DNA of 40,943 nucleotides, from positions 1 through 40,943 of the forward strand of contig NZ_FQXJ01000031.1 in the NCBI RefSeq assembly GCF_900129935.1, given 5' to 3'. The notes beneath the pieces were generated by a model. The model was not told where the DNA came from and made no database searches. It worked only from the letters and a program-made list of their open reading frames with translations. This DNA comes from Desulfosporosinus lacus DSM 15449. Lineage in GTDB: Bacteria > Bacillota > Desulfitobacteriia > Desulfitobacteriales > Desulfitobacteriaceae. Positions within the stretch are counted from its first letter, which is position 1; each line of letters starts with the position of its first letter. Positions 17,913 through 26,412 of the stretch are shown here, one piece after another. The position numbers and the translations under genes are program-made.

Positions 17913-18349
17913 TCAGACAGGCAATGGAGTCTGATCTGCCAGATGTAAGAGAGCTTTTAAAAAGTATGGATGGAGAAGACGGGATAAGTTCCGGTGAGGC
18001 TCAGGCAATATGGCGGGAAATGGCTAAATATCCCTACTATAAAGTTTACGTGGTTGAAGAAAACCAACAAATTATTGCAACCTGCAGTCTGATCATCCTT
18101 GACAATTTAGGGCATAAGGGTGCAAAACTCGCTGTTGCAGAAAGCATGATCGTAAGTCAGGAGTATAGAGGACGCGCTATTGGAAGCAAACTGATGCTAT
18201 TCGTCATGGAAAAGGTAAAAGAAGAAAACTGCTACAAACTTATGCTTTCCAGTAACAAAAAAAGGTTAGAAGCTCATAAGTTTTATGAGCAACTTGGTTT
18301 CCGGCAGCATGGAATCAGTTTTATGATTGAGGTTGGTAAAAATGATTGA
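17906..18349 (+). CDS. GNAT-family N-acetyltransferase in the phn operon (PhnO-like role)
   Basis: This is a 147-residue GNAT protein. The acetyl-CoA binding motif is in VAESMIVSQEYRGRAIGSKL (the R-x-x-A-x-G turn at about 88-93), and the C-terminal AHKFYEQLGFRQHGISFMIE is typical of the fold. PhnO of enteric phn operons N-acetylates aminoalkylphosphonates and has the same size, so a similar role is likely, although I cannot show orthology. The gene overlaps phnM by 7 bp and its end overlaps the PHP gene by 8 bp. Confidence 0.8.
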   Translation: MLIRQAMESDLPDVRELLKSMDGEDGISSGEAQAIWREMAKYPYYKVYVVEENQQIIATCSLIILDNLGHKGAKLAVAESMIVSQEYRGRAIGSKLMLFVMEKVKEENCYKLMLSSNKKRLEAHKFYEQLGFRQHGISFMIEVGKND

Positions 18350-19184
18350 TTTACACGTGCACACAAAAATCTCGGATAACTCCCTCAGCACTGATGAAGT
18401 TATTAGACTTGCCAAGAAAAAGGGAATAACACATCTGGCCATTACGGATCATGATACCACTAAAGGTTTACAGGAAGCGGTATCTCTTGGACAGGAAATA
18501 GGGGTAGGCATCGTGCCGGGGATAGAAATATCTGCCTATGATTACCAGAGAAATAAGAGAGCGCATATACTTGGCATGTATATTGAACCCGGACATCCTG
18601 CGCTGGACCTGCTTTGCACATCTCTCATCCAAAGCAGAAACCAGGCGTCTCATGATATGGTGAGAAAGGTTATGGCTGCAGGGTATGATATATCTTGGGA
18701 GGCTGTTCAGAAATATGAAGGGGAAACCGGTGTCTATAAACAGCATATAATGCATGCTTTACTGGAAAAAGGCTATTCTGAGAGCATTTATGGTGATCTG
18801 TACAAAAAGCTTTTTCAAAGAGGGGGCACTTCTGAGCCTCAAGGAATTGCCTACATTAAGCTGGAATACGTTGACGCTCAGACGGCGATTCGGACTGTCA
18901 GAGAGGCTGGAGGGATAGCCGTTCTTGCTCATCCGGGCCAGCTTAGAAATTTCGATGCGATTGATGATTGGGTGGAGTTAGGACTGGAAGGAATTGAAGC
19001 ATACCATCCCAGTCATAGCGAAGAGGACCGTCAAGTGTCTTTGCGCTATGCCCAAAAACACAATCTGATCATAACAGGCGGGTCGGACTTTCATGGCTTT
19101 TATGGTGAGAAGCCGGTTGAATTGGGATGCCCTGAACTGGATGAAAGATGTATCAACGAACTGTTATCCAGGAAAAATAAGTGA
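18342..19184 (+). CDS. PHP-domain phosphoesterase, likely PhnPP-type cyclic phosphate phosphodiesterase
   Basis: This 280-residue PHP-domain protein has all the usual metal-binding motifs: DLHVHTKISDNSLS, ITDHDTTKG, PGIEISAY, AVLAHPGQL and ITGGSDFHG. In phn loci without phnP, a PHP enzyme (PhnPP) is known to hydrolyse 5-phosphoribosyl 1,2-cyclic phosphate, the product of PhnJ. Neither phnP nor phnN is present here, and the gene is translationally overlapped with the phn operon, so this function is the best inference. I place the start at ATG 18342, 8 bp inside the previous gene; TTG 18327 would also be in frame but has no better site. Confidence 0.82.
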   Translation: MIDLHVHTKISDNSLSTDEVIRLAKKKGITHLAITDHDTTKGLQEAVSLGQEIGVGIVPGIEISAYDYQRNKRAHILGMYIEPGHPALDLLCTSLIQSRNQASHDMVRKVMAAGYDISWEAVQKYEGETGVYKQHIMHALLEKGYSESIYGDLYKKLFQRGGTSEPQGIAYIKLEYVDAQTAIRTVREAGGIAVLAHPGQLRNFDAIDDWVELGLEGIEAYHPSHSEEDRQVSLRYAQKHNLIITGGSDFHGFYGEKPVELGCPELDERCINELLSRKNK

Positions 19185-19275
19185 TGGCCTTTATTTCTGG
19201 GTATATTTTTGTTTTTTGCCAGCATAACTAAGAACACGTTATTGCAAAAATGCAGTCCAGAAAGGGTTAAGTTTT

Positions 19276-20103
19276 ATGAATGTTGAAGAAAGAGAAATGT
19301 ATGACTTTGCTAATATCTTGATACATTCTGCTGGGACTAAATTAAAACAAGAACATAAACGTTCTGTCATTAAAGTGAGGGAAAAAACATCCCAGATGGA
19401 CCTTGTTACGGAACATGATTTACTTATTGAGAAACTATTAGTAAAGGCTATCCTGGAAAAGTACCCTGGTCATGGAATATTAGCAGAGGAATGCCAGACC
19501 TGGGCCAGTTCGGATCTTAGCGGTTATACCTGGGTAATCGATCCCATCGACGGCACCATCAATTACTACCGTTTTGGCAAGGATTACGCCATATCACTAG
19601 CCCTGTACTTAGGCGAAAAGCCGATTTTTGGCCTGGTCTTTGATGTGGCTAACGGGGTTATGTTCGCTGCAGGGCAGGGTGAAGGGGCAATAATGAATGG
19701 GTATCGCTTAGATATCTTGCCTGATCGGCAGGAGAGGTTGAACAAAGCAGTTGTGGGCATTAGTTTGAGAACTATGAGAGATTTTGTGGGTATGGGTATG
19801 GATGTTTTGGGAATGTTGTCCACGGTGCAGGCTTACAGATATTTGGGGTGTGCATCCCTTGAGTTATGCAAGGTTGCCAATGGAGAATACGATCTGTTTT
19901 TTTCTTCAAATGTTCATGAATGGGATGTTGCAGCAGCCAGGGTTTTTCTGGAACAACGCGGCGGAGGGCTTCTGATTCGAAGAAAAGACGATACCGGATC
20001 CCGTTGTGGAAAACTGTTAGTTGCAGCTTTCCGTTCGCCATTAATATGGGAAGAAGCTGTTGAATACCTGCCGCAAGGCCTTAGAGATCAATTTGAAGCA
20101 TAA
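19276..20103 (+). CDS. inositol monophosphatase-family phosphatase at the end of the phn operon
   Basis: This 275-residue member of the inositol monophosphatase/fructose-1,6-bisphosphatase-like superfamily has the metal-binding motifs LAEEC (Glu), WVIDPIDGTINY (core DPIDGT) and EWDVAAA (Asp). These families remove a phosphate from small sugar or polyol phosphates with Mg2+. It follows the PHP gene after 91 bp on the same strand, with GAAAGGGTTAAG upstream. Its position suggests removal of one phosphate from a ribose bisphosphate left by the C-P lyase pathway, but that is inference. It could equally be a general housekeeping phosphatase. Confidence 0.8.
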   Translation: MNVEEREMYDFANILIHSAGTKLKQEHKRSVIKVREKTSQMDLVTEHDLLIEKLLVKAILEKYPGHGILAEECQTWASSDLSGYTWVIDPIDGTINYYRFGKDYAISLALYLGEKPIFGLVFDVANGVMFAAGQGEGAIMNGYRLDILPDRQERLNKAVVGISLRTMRDFVGMGMDVLGMLSTVQAYRYLGCASLELCKVANGEYDLFFSSNVHEWDVAAARVFLEQRGGGLLIRRKDDTGSRCGKLLVAAFRSPLIWEEAVEYLPQGLRDQFEA

Positions 20104-20112
20104 CTATATTAG

Positions 20113-20586
20113 TCACTTCGATAACCTGTTTGCAACGCTTGAAGCCATATAAGAGTCTGGTTTAATCACACATTGAAAGCCACAAGCTTTAACCCATCCT
20201 TTAATTTCCGCAACGTACTGAGAAGTCGGACCATTGTATCCTACATCCACGTGAACTTCGATTTCGTGTGGAATATTACTTTCCTCAAAGGTTTGGCTCA
20301 ATTTTAGAGCTAACTCGATGCTCATATTTGTTTCATAAAATATCTTTTGTCTTATGTTATTAATCTTTTTAATTTCAATAATTTCATAAAAATAAATCCC
20401 GCCTTTTCCTACCTTGTTTTCTATTTTATGGATACCTACTGTAACAGGTACCTTCGTAATGTTCGAGTTTTGGCTATCCGTTCCCACAGCAATTACAAAT
20501 TCCATATGTGGGTCCTGAGCCGAATAAGCTTTGATAATTGAAACCATTTCCTTAAAAGATACTTCTCCGTATGTCAGACTGTACAT
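20113..20586 (-). CDS. YkuK-family (DUF458) ribonuclease H-like protein
   Basis: This 157-residue protein matches the Bacillus YkuK family, a DUF458 group with a ribonuclease H-like fold and unknown function. Recognisable parts are VIAVGTDSQNS near residue 32, VHVDVGYNGPTS near 113 and IKPDSYMASSVANR at the C terminus; the Asp and Ser residues in these motifs are the conserved ones. It is convergent with the phn operon: only 9 bp separate the two stop codons. Upstream (plus-strand right side) AAAGGAGATT precedes the ATG. Confidence 0.8.
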   Translation of the reverse strand: MYSLTYGEVSFKEMVSIIKAYSAQDPHMEFVIAVGTDSQNSNITKVPVTVGIHKIENKVGKGGIYFYEIIEIKKINNIRQKIFYETNMSIELALKLSQTFEESNIPHEIEVHVDVGYNGPTSQYVAEIKGWVKACGFQCVIKPDSYMASSVANRLSK

Positions 20587-20754
20587 TAAGAATCTCCTTT
20601 CAAAATGAACGAATTATCAAGGGGCACTGAAATACGTATTGCTATTCCATATTTACACATAAGTCATTATATAATTTATGTGTAAATACAAGATTATATA
20701 TTTGTTAAGGAATAGATAAATAAGTGGTCAGCTTAATACAATTCGATAATTGTC

Positions 20755-20800
20755 ATAAGCAGAGACTCGGCCGTCTGGGTAAGGCCGAGTCTCTGCTTAT
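20755..20800. repeat. perfect 18-bp inverted repeat without a T-tract
   Basis: The arms 20755-20772 and 20783-20800 are perfectly complementary around a 10-nt loop. Neither strand has a T-tract after the stem, so it is not a standard terminator. It lies between the hexokinase terminator and the ykuK-like gene. Confidence 0.7.
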
Positions 20801-20897
20801 ATAAACATGCCTTTATTGCCATATAAATTTTCCAATCATTTTTGGCAAAGCTTAATCTTGAGATTTGGCTAAGCTGTTAAGTTATGTTATGTTATGT

Positions 20898-20945
20898 AAA
20901 AAAAGAGCATGTGTTACCTTCTTAAGATAACACATGCTCTTTTTG
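20898..20945 (-). terminator. terminator of the trehalose/hexokinase operon, bidirectional
   Basis: The arms 20900-20916 and 20928-20944 are complementary (core AGAGCATGTGTTA with TAACACATGCTCT). A run of A on the left (T on the minus strand) and TTTTT on the right make it usable in both directions. It lies 130 bp after the hexokinase stop. Confidence 0.85.
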
Positions 20946-21072
20946 GAGAACGATCAGCAACAAGATATTTTGCAGGTTTGGTATGATTATATAATTTAAG
21001 AAAGAAAATTCTTATGTTTTATGCGAATGATGAAAATAGATATAGAAATGAAGTAGGGCTTTATTGCCGTGA

Positions 21073-22401
21073 CTATTTGATTTGCGTTGCTAAAGCTGCG
21101 GCAATGGCTGCACCGGTAAGGGAGCCTCCAGCAGACAATTTAACGGTGACCTGACTGGCTTTGTTCTTTAGTACTTCGTTTAAAGCAGTCGTCAGCTCCT
21201 GAGCATAGCCAGGCATCCCTTTATACATGGAACCATCAATTGCTACACTGTGATGATGGTTGAGGTGTGGGTCTAGATGTCGAACAACCCCGATCAAGCT
21301 AGCCGCCACCAGCCGGGATGAACGTTTTATAAGTAGATTAATGATGTATTTTAGAGCGAAATCCATTTCTTTTGGCACAAGGCGTGAGTGAGAATCCTCA
21401 TTCAGACAAATTAAAGCAAGGTCTTTGCCGCTTATGGAATAGGGTTGGTTCCAGTCGGCTGGGGCAGGTGGGTTATTAAGTCTGCCAAGCAGCCCCCGCT
21501 GAGAAAAATCCAGGACAATCTGACGAAAAAGCTCTCCGAGATATTTGCCGGAGAGCTTTTTTTCGAATTTTTGCTCCCCTGGGTTATCGCTTAGCTGATC
21601 TAGGATTTGATCATAGGTGGTTTCCGGAGCGGCAGAGAAATTTCCGGACTCGGTATTAACAATGATAGGAGTGGGAAAGCCTGGAGCTTCTGGTTCCAGG
21701 TAGCAGGTGTTGTGCCCTGTGCCAACAATCGAGGCGATGTCTACGGTTGGGTCCTGATAGGCGGCGGTTAAAAAATTGGCCACAGTGTCGTTGATAATGG
21801 CAGCAGGCCTAACGACATTGCCAAGTCCCCGGCGCATAAGAGCTGCAGAGAGCAATTTGCCGACGTCTTCTCCGACCACCCCGGAAGTCTTAACTTCTTT
21901 GTTCCAGTTGAGGAGAACTCCTTCCTCTAACTTTTGTTGGCGATAGGGAAAAGAAAACGCAAAACCCAAGCTGATCAGCTCGGAGGTGCTAGAACTGAGC
22001 TTGAGATTCTCAGGAGAGTTATTAAGCACTTCTTGAATGATCCCTGCCAGGAAATCAAAGAGCTCTTCAGCAGTCACAGTTGAAGAACGGTAATCCCGTC
22101 CAGACTCGGGTTCTGACAAAGGCCGGGCTAGTCTGTACTGCTCCTGATAATTTCCCTCTCCCTTAAGCTTGACGACAGCAGCCCGAAGATTCGAACCACC
22201 AAAATCAAACGCCAGAAAGGTCCCTGTCTCGGAACCGCTCGGAGCCGGAAGATAAGAGGGAAACATCTTAAGGGAGCTTACACGTCCACTTAACCCTTGC
22301 TCCATGTGCGCCTGAAAAAGAGCGGCAATCGTTAAGATCTGAGTCTGAGAGATTGATAATTCATTCTCTAGTTGTGTTAAAACTTGCTTTAGCAAACGCA
22401 T
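21073..22401 (-). CDS. eukaryotic-type hexokinase
   Basis: This 442-residue sugar kinase phosphorylates glucose or a related hexose with ATP. It belongs to the hexokinase family known mainly from eukaryotes, not to the bacterial glucokinase/ROK group. The match runs along the whole protein: LAFDFGGSNLRA (phosphate 1, about 63-74), LGFAFSFPYRQ (145-155), LNWNKE, catalytic Asp205 in IINDTVANFL, GTGHNTCYLE, NTESGNF, KKLSGKYLGELFR, IDGSMYKGMPGYAQEL (phosphate 2) and KLSAGGSLTGAAI (adenosine). The ATG is preceded by GGAAGGA. It lies downstream of the glucosidase and trehalose genes, consistent with rescue of glucose released there. Confidence 0.92.
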   Translation of the reverse strand: MRLLKQVLTQLENELSISQTQILTIAALFQAHMEQGLSGRVSSLKMFPSYLPAPSGSETGTFLAFDFGGSNLRAAVVKLKGEGNYQEQYRLARPLSEPESGRDYRSSTVTAEELFDFLAGIIQEVLNNSPENLKLSSSTSELISLGFAFSFPYRQQKLEEGVLLNWNKEVKTSGVVGEDVGKLLSAALMRRGLGNVVRPAAIINDTVANFLTAAYQDPTVDIASIVGTGHNTCYLEPEAPGFPTPIIVNTESGNFSAAPETTYDQILDQLSDNPGEQKFEKKLSGKYLGELFRQIVLDFSQRGLLGRLNNPPAPADWNQPYSISGKDLALICLNEDSHSRLVPKEMDFALKYIINLLIKRSSRLVAASLIGVVRHLDPHLNHHHSVAIDGSMYKGMPGYAQELTTALNEVLKNKASQVTVKLSAGGSLTGAAIAAALATQIK

Positions 22402-22470
22402 ACATCCTTCCTTCCGATGGACTCAACTTCCCCCGAACAATCGATGTTTCTCAGTTTTAGGACTGTATTG

Positions 22471-24165
22471 CTAATCAAGCAAATATACACGCGCTTCGTA
22501 TGGGCGCAGGGAGAGTTCATTAAGGTCTTCCGCAACAATTTTTTCGTTAATGTCTGAGTAATTGGCAATCAGCAGTCTGCCGTTTTTAAAGGTGACTCTT
22601 TCCGGAAGGGTAAAAACGGCACTCTCCTCAAAGAAATTTAGAATAACCAAGAGAGTTTCTTCTTCCCAATGACGCAGATAAGAATAAATTCGGGTATGTT
22701 TATGTAAAATCAGCCGATAATCCCCGTACACAAAGAGGGGGTATCGGCGGCGCAGGTCTATAAGCTTGCGGTAATAGTGCAAGATAGAATTTTGATCTTG
22801 CTGGGCTTGCTCGACATTGATTTCCTGATAATTAGGATTTACACTAATCCAAGGAGTTCCTTCCGTAAAGCCGGCTTGAGAACTGTCATTCCACTGCATC
22901 GGGGTGCGGGCGTTGTCCCGACCCTTTTCACAAATTACTTCCGTTAATTCCTTCAGGTCTTTGGAATTCTTCAGACCTTCTTCATACATGTTGAGAGTTT
23001 CGATGTCTCGATAATGTTCAATACATGGGAAACGGACATTGGTCATGCCGATTTCTTCCCCTTGATATATGTAAGGTGTCCCTTGGAGGGTATGAAGCAA
23101 CGTCGCGAGCATCTTTGCCGACTCCACTCTGTAGGTGCTATCATTGCCAAAACGGGAAACCATGCGGGGATGGTCGTGATTGCTGAGGAAGAGGCTGTTC
23201 CAGCCGCTGTCAGCGAGTTTCTTTTGCCAGTCACTGAGGATGCGCTTAAAGTCCGAAAGTTCCCAGGCCTTTTTCTCCCACTTGCCGCTGGGTCCGTAAT
23301 CTAGTTCTAAAAGCTCAAAGTGAAAGAGCATATTAAGTTCATGGCGGTACTCATCGACAAAAATGCGCGCCATATCTGCGTCGACCCAACGGGTTTCCCC
23401 CACAGTCATAATATCGTATTTAGACAAAACTTTAACGTACATTTCTCTAAGGTAATACCGCAAGCGGGGGCCGTTAATAAAGAACTGGCCTCCCCATTGA
23501 TAAGGAGAGCTGTCAACGGATGGGGCATCAGGCAGGTCAGGGTGTTTGGCAATCATGTTGATCACATCCATGCGAAATCCGTCAACCCCCTTATCCAGCC
23601 ACCACCTCATCATATCGTAGATTTCGTAACGTACCGTTTTATTTTCCCAATTAAGATCAGGTTGATTTTTGGAAAAGACGTGCAAATAATACTCTCCAGT
23701 CAAGGCATCAAACTCCCAAGCGGAACCGCCGAATTCTGAGGACCAGTTATTGGGTTCCTTGCCGTCTTTGCCTGGTCGCCAAATATAGTAACTGCGGTAG
23801 GGGCTGTCTTTGCTTGAGCGAGACTCTTGAAACCAACGGTGTTGGTCTGAAGTGTGATTGACGACTAGATCCATCACTAACTTCATGTCGCGGCTGTGCA
23901 GTCCGTCCCTCAGTTCCTCCCAGTCAGCCATGGTACCCATTTCATCCATGATGCCCCTGTAATCACTGATATCATACCCATTATCCACATTAGGAGAATG
24001 ATAAACTGGGCAGAGCCAGAGCACGTTAACCCCTAAGTAATGCAGGTAATCAAGCTTAGAGATGATTCCCTTAAGGTCTCCGGTGCCGTCCCCATTGCTG
24101 TCTTTAAAGCTGCGGGGATAGATTTGGTAAACGACACTTTCTTTCCACCACTTTTTTTTAGGCAT
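22471..24165 (-). CDS. GH13 alpha-glucosidase / oligo-1,6-glucosidase family enzyme
   Basis: This 564-residue cytoplasmic glycoside hydrolase of family 13 resembles oligo-1,6-glucosidase, alpha-glucosidase and trehalose-6-phosphate hydrolase. The TIM-barrel motifs are MDLVVNHTS, VDGFRMDVINMI (nucleophile Asp), TVGETRW (acid/base Glu) and LSNHDHPRMVSRFGN (transition-state Asp), plus RTPMQWNDS and the QGTPYIYQGEEIGMTN segment. The C-terminal beta domain ends in LRPYEARVYLLD. The ATG at 24165 is 10 bp after GGAGG; a TTG 9 bp upstream is too close. The substrate cannot be fixed by eye. Between a trehalose synthase/phosphatase and a hexokinase, turnover of trehalose or a related glucoside is likely. 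Confidence 0.9.
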   Translation of the reverse strand: MPKKKWWKESVVYQIYPRSFKDSNGDGTGDLKGIISKLDYLHYLGVNVLWLCPVYHSPNVDNGYDISDYRGIMDEMGTMADWEELRDGLHSRDMKLVMDLVVNHTSDQHRWFQESRSSKDSPYRSYYIWRPGKDGKEPNNWSSEFGGSAWEFDALTGEYYLHVFSKNQPDLNWENKTVRYEIYDMMRWWLDKGVDGFRMDVINMIAKHPDLPDAPSVDSSPYQWGGQFFINGPRLRYYLREMYVKVLSKYDIMTVGETRWVDADMARIFVDEYRHELNMLFHFELLELDYGPSGKWEKKAWELSDFKRILSDWQKKLADSGWNSLFLSNHDHPRMVSRFGNDSTYRVESAKMLATLLHTLQGTPYIYQGEEIGMTNVRFPCIEHYRDIETLNMYEEGLKNSKDLKELTEVICEKGRDNARTPMQWNDSSQAGFTEGTPWISVNPNYQEINVEQAQQDQNSILHYYRKLIDLRRRYPLFVYGDYRLILHKHTRIYSYLRHWEEETLLVILNFFEESAVFTLPERVTFKNGRLLIANYSDINEKIVAEDLNELSLRPYEARVYLLD

Positions 24166-24189
24166 TAAGGCCAATCCTCCAATTGTTCT

Positions 24190-26412
24190 TTATTCCATGT
24201 CAGCCAGTTCTTGAAGCACTTTCCTCACTTCTACATAATTTGGCAGAAAGTAGCTGGCTTGAGATTTGTCTGTGCCAACCCGAATGGTAAACTTTTTAGG
24301 AGCCAAAACCCCGGGCCAAGAATGCTCAAGTGCTAGAATGGCGAATAAGTCCTCATCCGTAGTATCATCCCCGATAGCCAGAATAAAATCATAGTCTTGT
24401 TTCAGAGCAAGAGAGAGGCCGGTTGAGCCTTTTGTCACCTCAGAATTTCTTACTTCAATAACTTTATTGCCTTGTAGTATATGAATATCAACGTTAGAAG
24501 TGAAAGCCACCAATTCGTCCATGAGTTCTCGTGCGCAGGCGGCGCTAAGCTCCGAATTAGCTTGACGGAAGTGCCAAGCCAGAGAGAATTCCTTCTCTTC
24601 AATAAATGAACCAGGGAGTCTGTCGGTATACAGTTCGAGCATAGGCATGAGCTGGCGTTTCCAGGAGTTAACTAGTGGTTTGCTTAAACTCCACTGCTCT
24701 CCCCGTCTTTTAAGCCATGCTCCATGCTCTCCCACCAGTGTAATATCTAAAAAGCCCAGCCAAGTTTCAAGGATTCCACGATCCCGGCCACTAATAATAA
24801 CAACTTCCGTACCCGCTTTTGATAAATCCTTTAGAAGATCCAAAAGTTCCTGATCAGGCTTGGCTTGGTCAGGGTTGTTTGTAAACGGCACCAGAGTTCC
24901 GTCATAGTCTAGAAGCAACAAGCGTTTATCGGCCTGATGAAAAGCAGTGTGTAAGGCCTGTTTGTGCTGGTCCAAGGGGAGGGTGAAAAATTGATCTTTC
25001 TGGACCTGCAAAAGTTCCTGAATAAAGTCACCTGACCAACGCACAACGTCATACCCTTTAAGACGATGTTGCATGACTTGGTTGCGCTTTTTCTGTTCTG
25101 TCTCAGGCATTGCTAAAGCTTGTTGTAATGCTCCAGCAATTGCTTCAAGGTTGTTGGGATTAATGATCAGAGCCTCTCCTAATTCTTTGGCGGCACCTGC
25201 CATTTCGCTCAGAATAAGTACTCCGGTTTGATCAGTTCTCGAAGCCACATATTCTTTAGCAATTAGGTTCATCCCATCCCTTAAGGGAGTAATTAATGCG
25301 ACGTCACTTTGTCGGTACATGGCCAGCAGAGAGTCAAGCGGCGAATGCTTATATTGGTAAATAATGGGGGTCCAATTGAGAGTGCCGAAGCGCCCATTTA
25401 TCTCGCCCACAAGTTCATCAATCTGTCGTTTCATTTGCTGGTAATGTTCAACTCCAACGCGGGAAGGAACTACGATCATGAGCAGTACTACTTGCTCACA
25501 CCACTGGGGATTAGTCTCCAAAAACAATTTGTAGCCTTGGAGACGATTACTGATGCCTTTACTGTAGTCCAGGCGGTCCACCGAAAGAATAGCCTTAAAG
25601 CCATGAAGTAATTGCTCCAGTTCCTTCAAGTTATGTCCGAACTCTGAACCAGAGGGAATTGAGTGGTATCTTTGATAGTCAATTCCCATGGGAAAGGCAT
25701 CAACTTTAACTGCATGATCCTGGGATAGGATTTGCCCAAGTTTATGTTCATAACCTAAAATTCGAAGCGTCGACCGTAAAAAATACTGAGCATATTCCTG
25801 AGTGTGAAAGCCAATGAGATTAGCGCCTAAGAGTCCTCGCAAGATTTCATTCCCCCAGGCAGCTGGCAACAGTCGATAGAGTTCATAGGATGGAAACGGA
25901 ATATGCAGAAAAAACCCAATGGGAGTATGAGGAAGTTTCTCCCGAAGCAGGCTTGGCAGGAGCATAAGGTGGTAATCGTGCACCCAGATGATATCCCCTG
26001 GCTTAATGACCTCTAACACGGCATCTCTAAAGATTTTGTTAACATCTTGGTATTGGAACCAATAATCCTTGTCATAAACAGTATAGGTGGGGAAATAGTG
26101 AAATAAAGGCCAAATAATCTTGTTGCAAAAACCCAGATAAAATTTATCCATAGCTTCTTCGGATAAGAATACAGGGGAAGCGCAGAGATCGCTTAAGACG
26201 CTCTTTACTTCCGGTTGCATCTTGTCAGGCACAGTAATTCCGGGCCACCCTATCCAGATATACTCTATATCTTGGGCCGAAGTACTTTTCAAGGAATCTA
26301 AATAGGCGCTCAAGCCTGAGACAAGCCCCCCCGCGCTTTGCTCAAAAATGAGTTTGCCGTTCTGTTGAACCCCGTTTAACGGCAGCCTGTTTGAAACAAT
26401 GAGTAATCTCAT
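24190..26412 (-). CDS. otsAB: fused trehalose-6-phosphate synthase / trehalose-6-phosphate phosphatase
   Basis: One 740-residue polypeptide carries both steps of trehalose synthesis from a nucleotide sugar and glucose 6-phosphate. The N-terminal GT20 synthase (about 1-465) has LIVSNRLP, GWPG, WVHDYHLMLLP, GFFLHIPFPSYE, FPMGID, VDRLDYSKGI and DGMNLIAKEYV. The C-terminal HAD phosphatase (from about 495) has LLLDYDGTLVPF, ISGRDRG, GEHGAW and IGDDTTDEDLF. Split OtsA and OtsB proteins are more usual in bacteria. The start is the ATG at 26412, spaced correctly from AAGGAGAG; an ATG at 26418 is too close. It is the first gene of a minus-strand operon with the glucosidase (about 25 bp apart) and the hexokinase. 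Confidence 0.94.
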   Translation of the reverse strand: MRLLIVSNRLPLNGVQQNGKLIFEQSAGGLVSGLSAYLDSLKSTSAQDIEYIWIGWPGITVPDKMQPEVKSVLSDLCASPVFLSEEAMDKFYLGFCNKIIWPLFHYFPTYTVYDKDYWFQYQDVNKIFRDAVLEVIKPGDIIWVHDYHLMLLPSLLREKLPHTPIGFFLHIPFPSYELYRLLPAAWGNEILRGLLGANLIGFHTQEYAQYFLRSTLRILGYEHKLGQILSQDHAVKVDAFPMGIDYQRYHSIPSGSEFGHNLKELEQLLHGFKAILSVDRLDYSKGISNRLQGYKLFLETNPQWCEQVVLLMIVVPSRVGVEHYQQMKRQIDELVGEINGRFGTLNWTPIIYQYKHSPLDSLLAMYRQSDVALITPLRDGMNLIAKEYVASRTDQTGVLILSEMAGAAKELGEALIINPNNLEAIAGALQQALAMPETEQKKRNQVMQHRLKGYDVVRWSGDFIQELLQVQKDQFFTLPLDQHKQALHTAFHQADKRLLLLDYDGTLVPFTNNPDQAKPDQELLDLLKDLSKAGTEVVIISGRDRGILETWLGFLDITLVGEHGAWLKRRGEQWSLSKPLVNSWKRQLMPMLELYTDRLPGSFIEEKEFSLAWHFRQANSELSAACARELMDELVAFTSNVDIHILQGNKVIEVRNSEVTKGSTGLSLALKQDYDFILAIGDDTTDEDLFAILALEHSWPGVLAPKKFTIRVGTDKSQASYFLPNYVEVRKVLQELADME

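Larger units (their letters stand above)
20587..21072. other. intergenic region between ykuK-like gene and hexokinase gene
   Basis: These 486 bp contain no gene. They hold the ykuK-like gene's ribosome binding site and presumably its promoter, an 18-bp hairpin (20755-20800), a short GTTATG triple repeat (20881-20896) and the bidirectional terminator (20898-20945). Confidence 0.7.

Noticed and set aside
20881-20896. GTTATG tandem triplet as a possible regulatory repeat
   Set aside because: It is very short, AT-rich and lies right next to a terminator; chance is sufficient.
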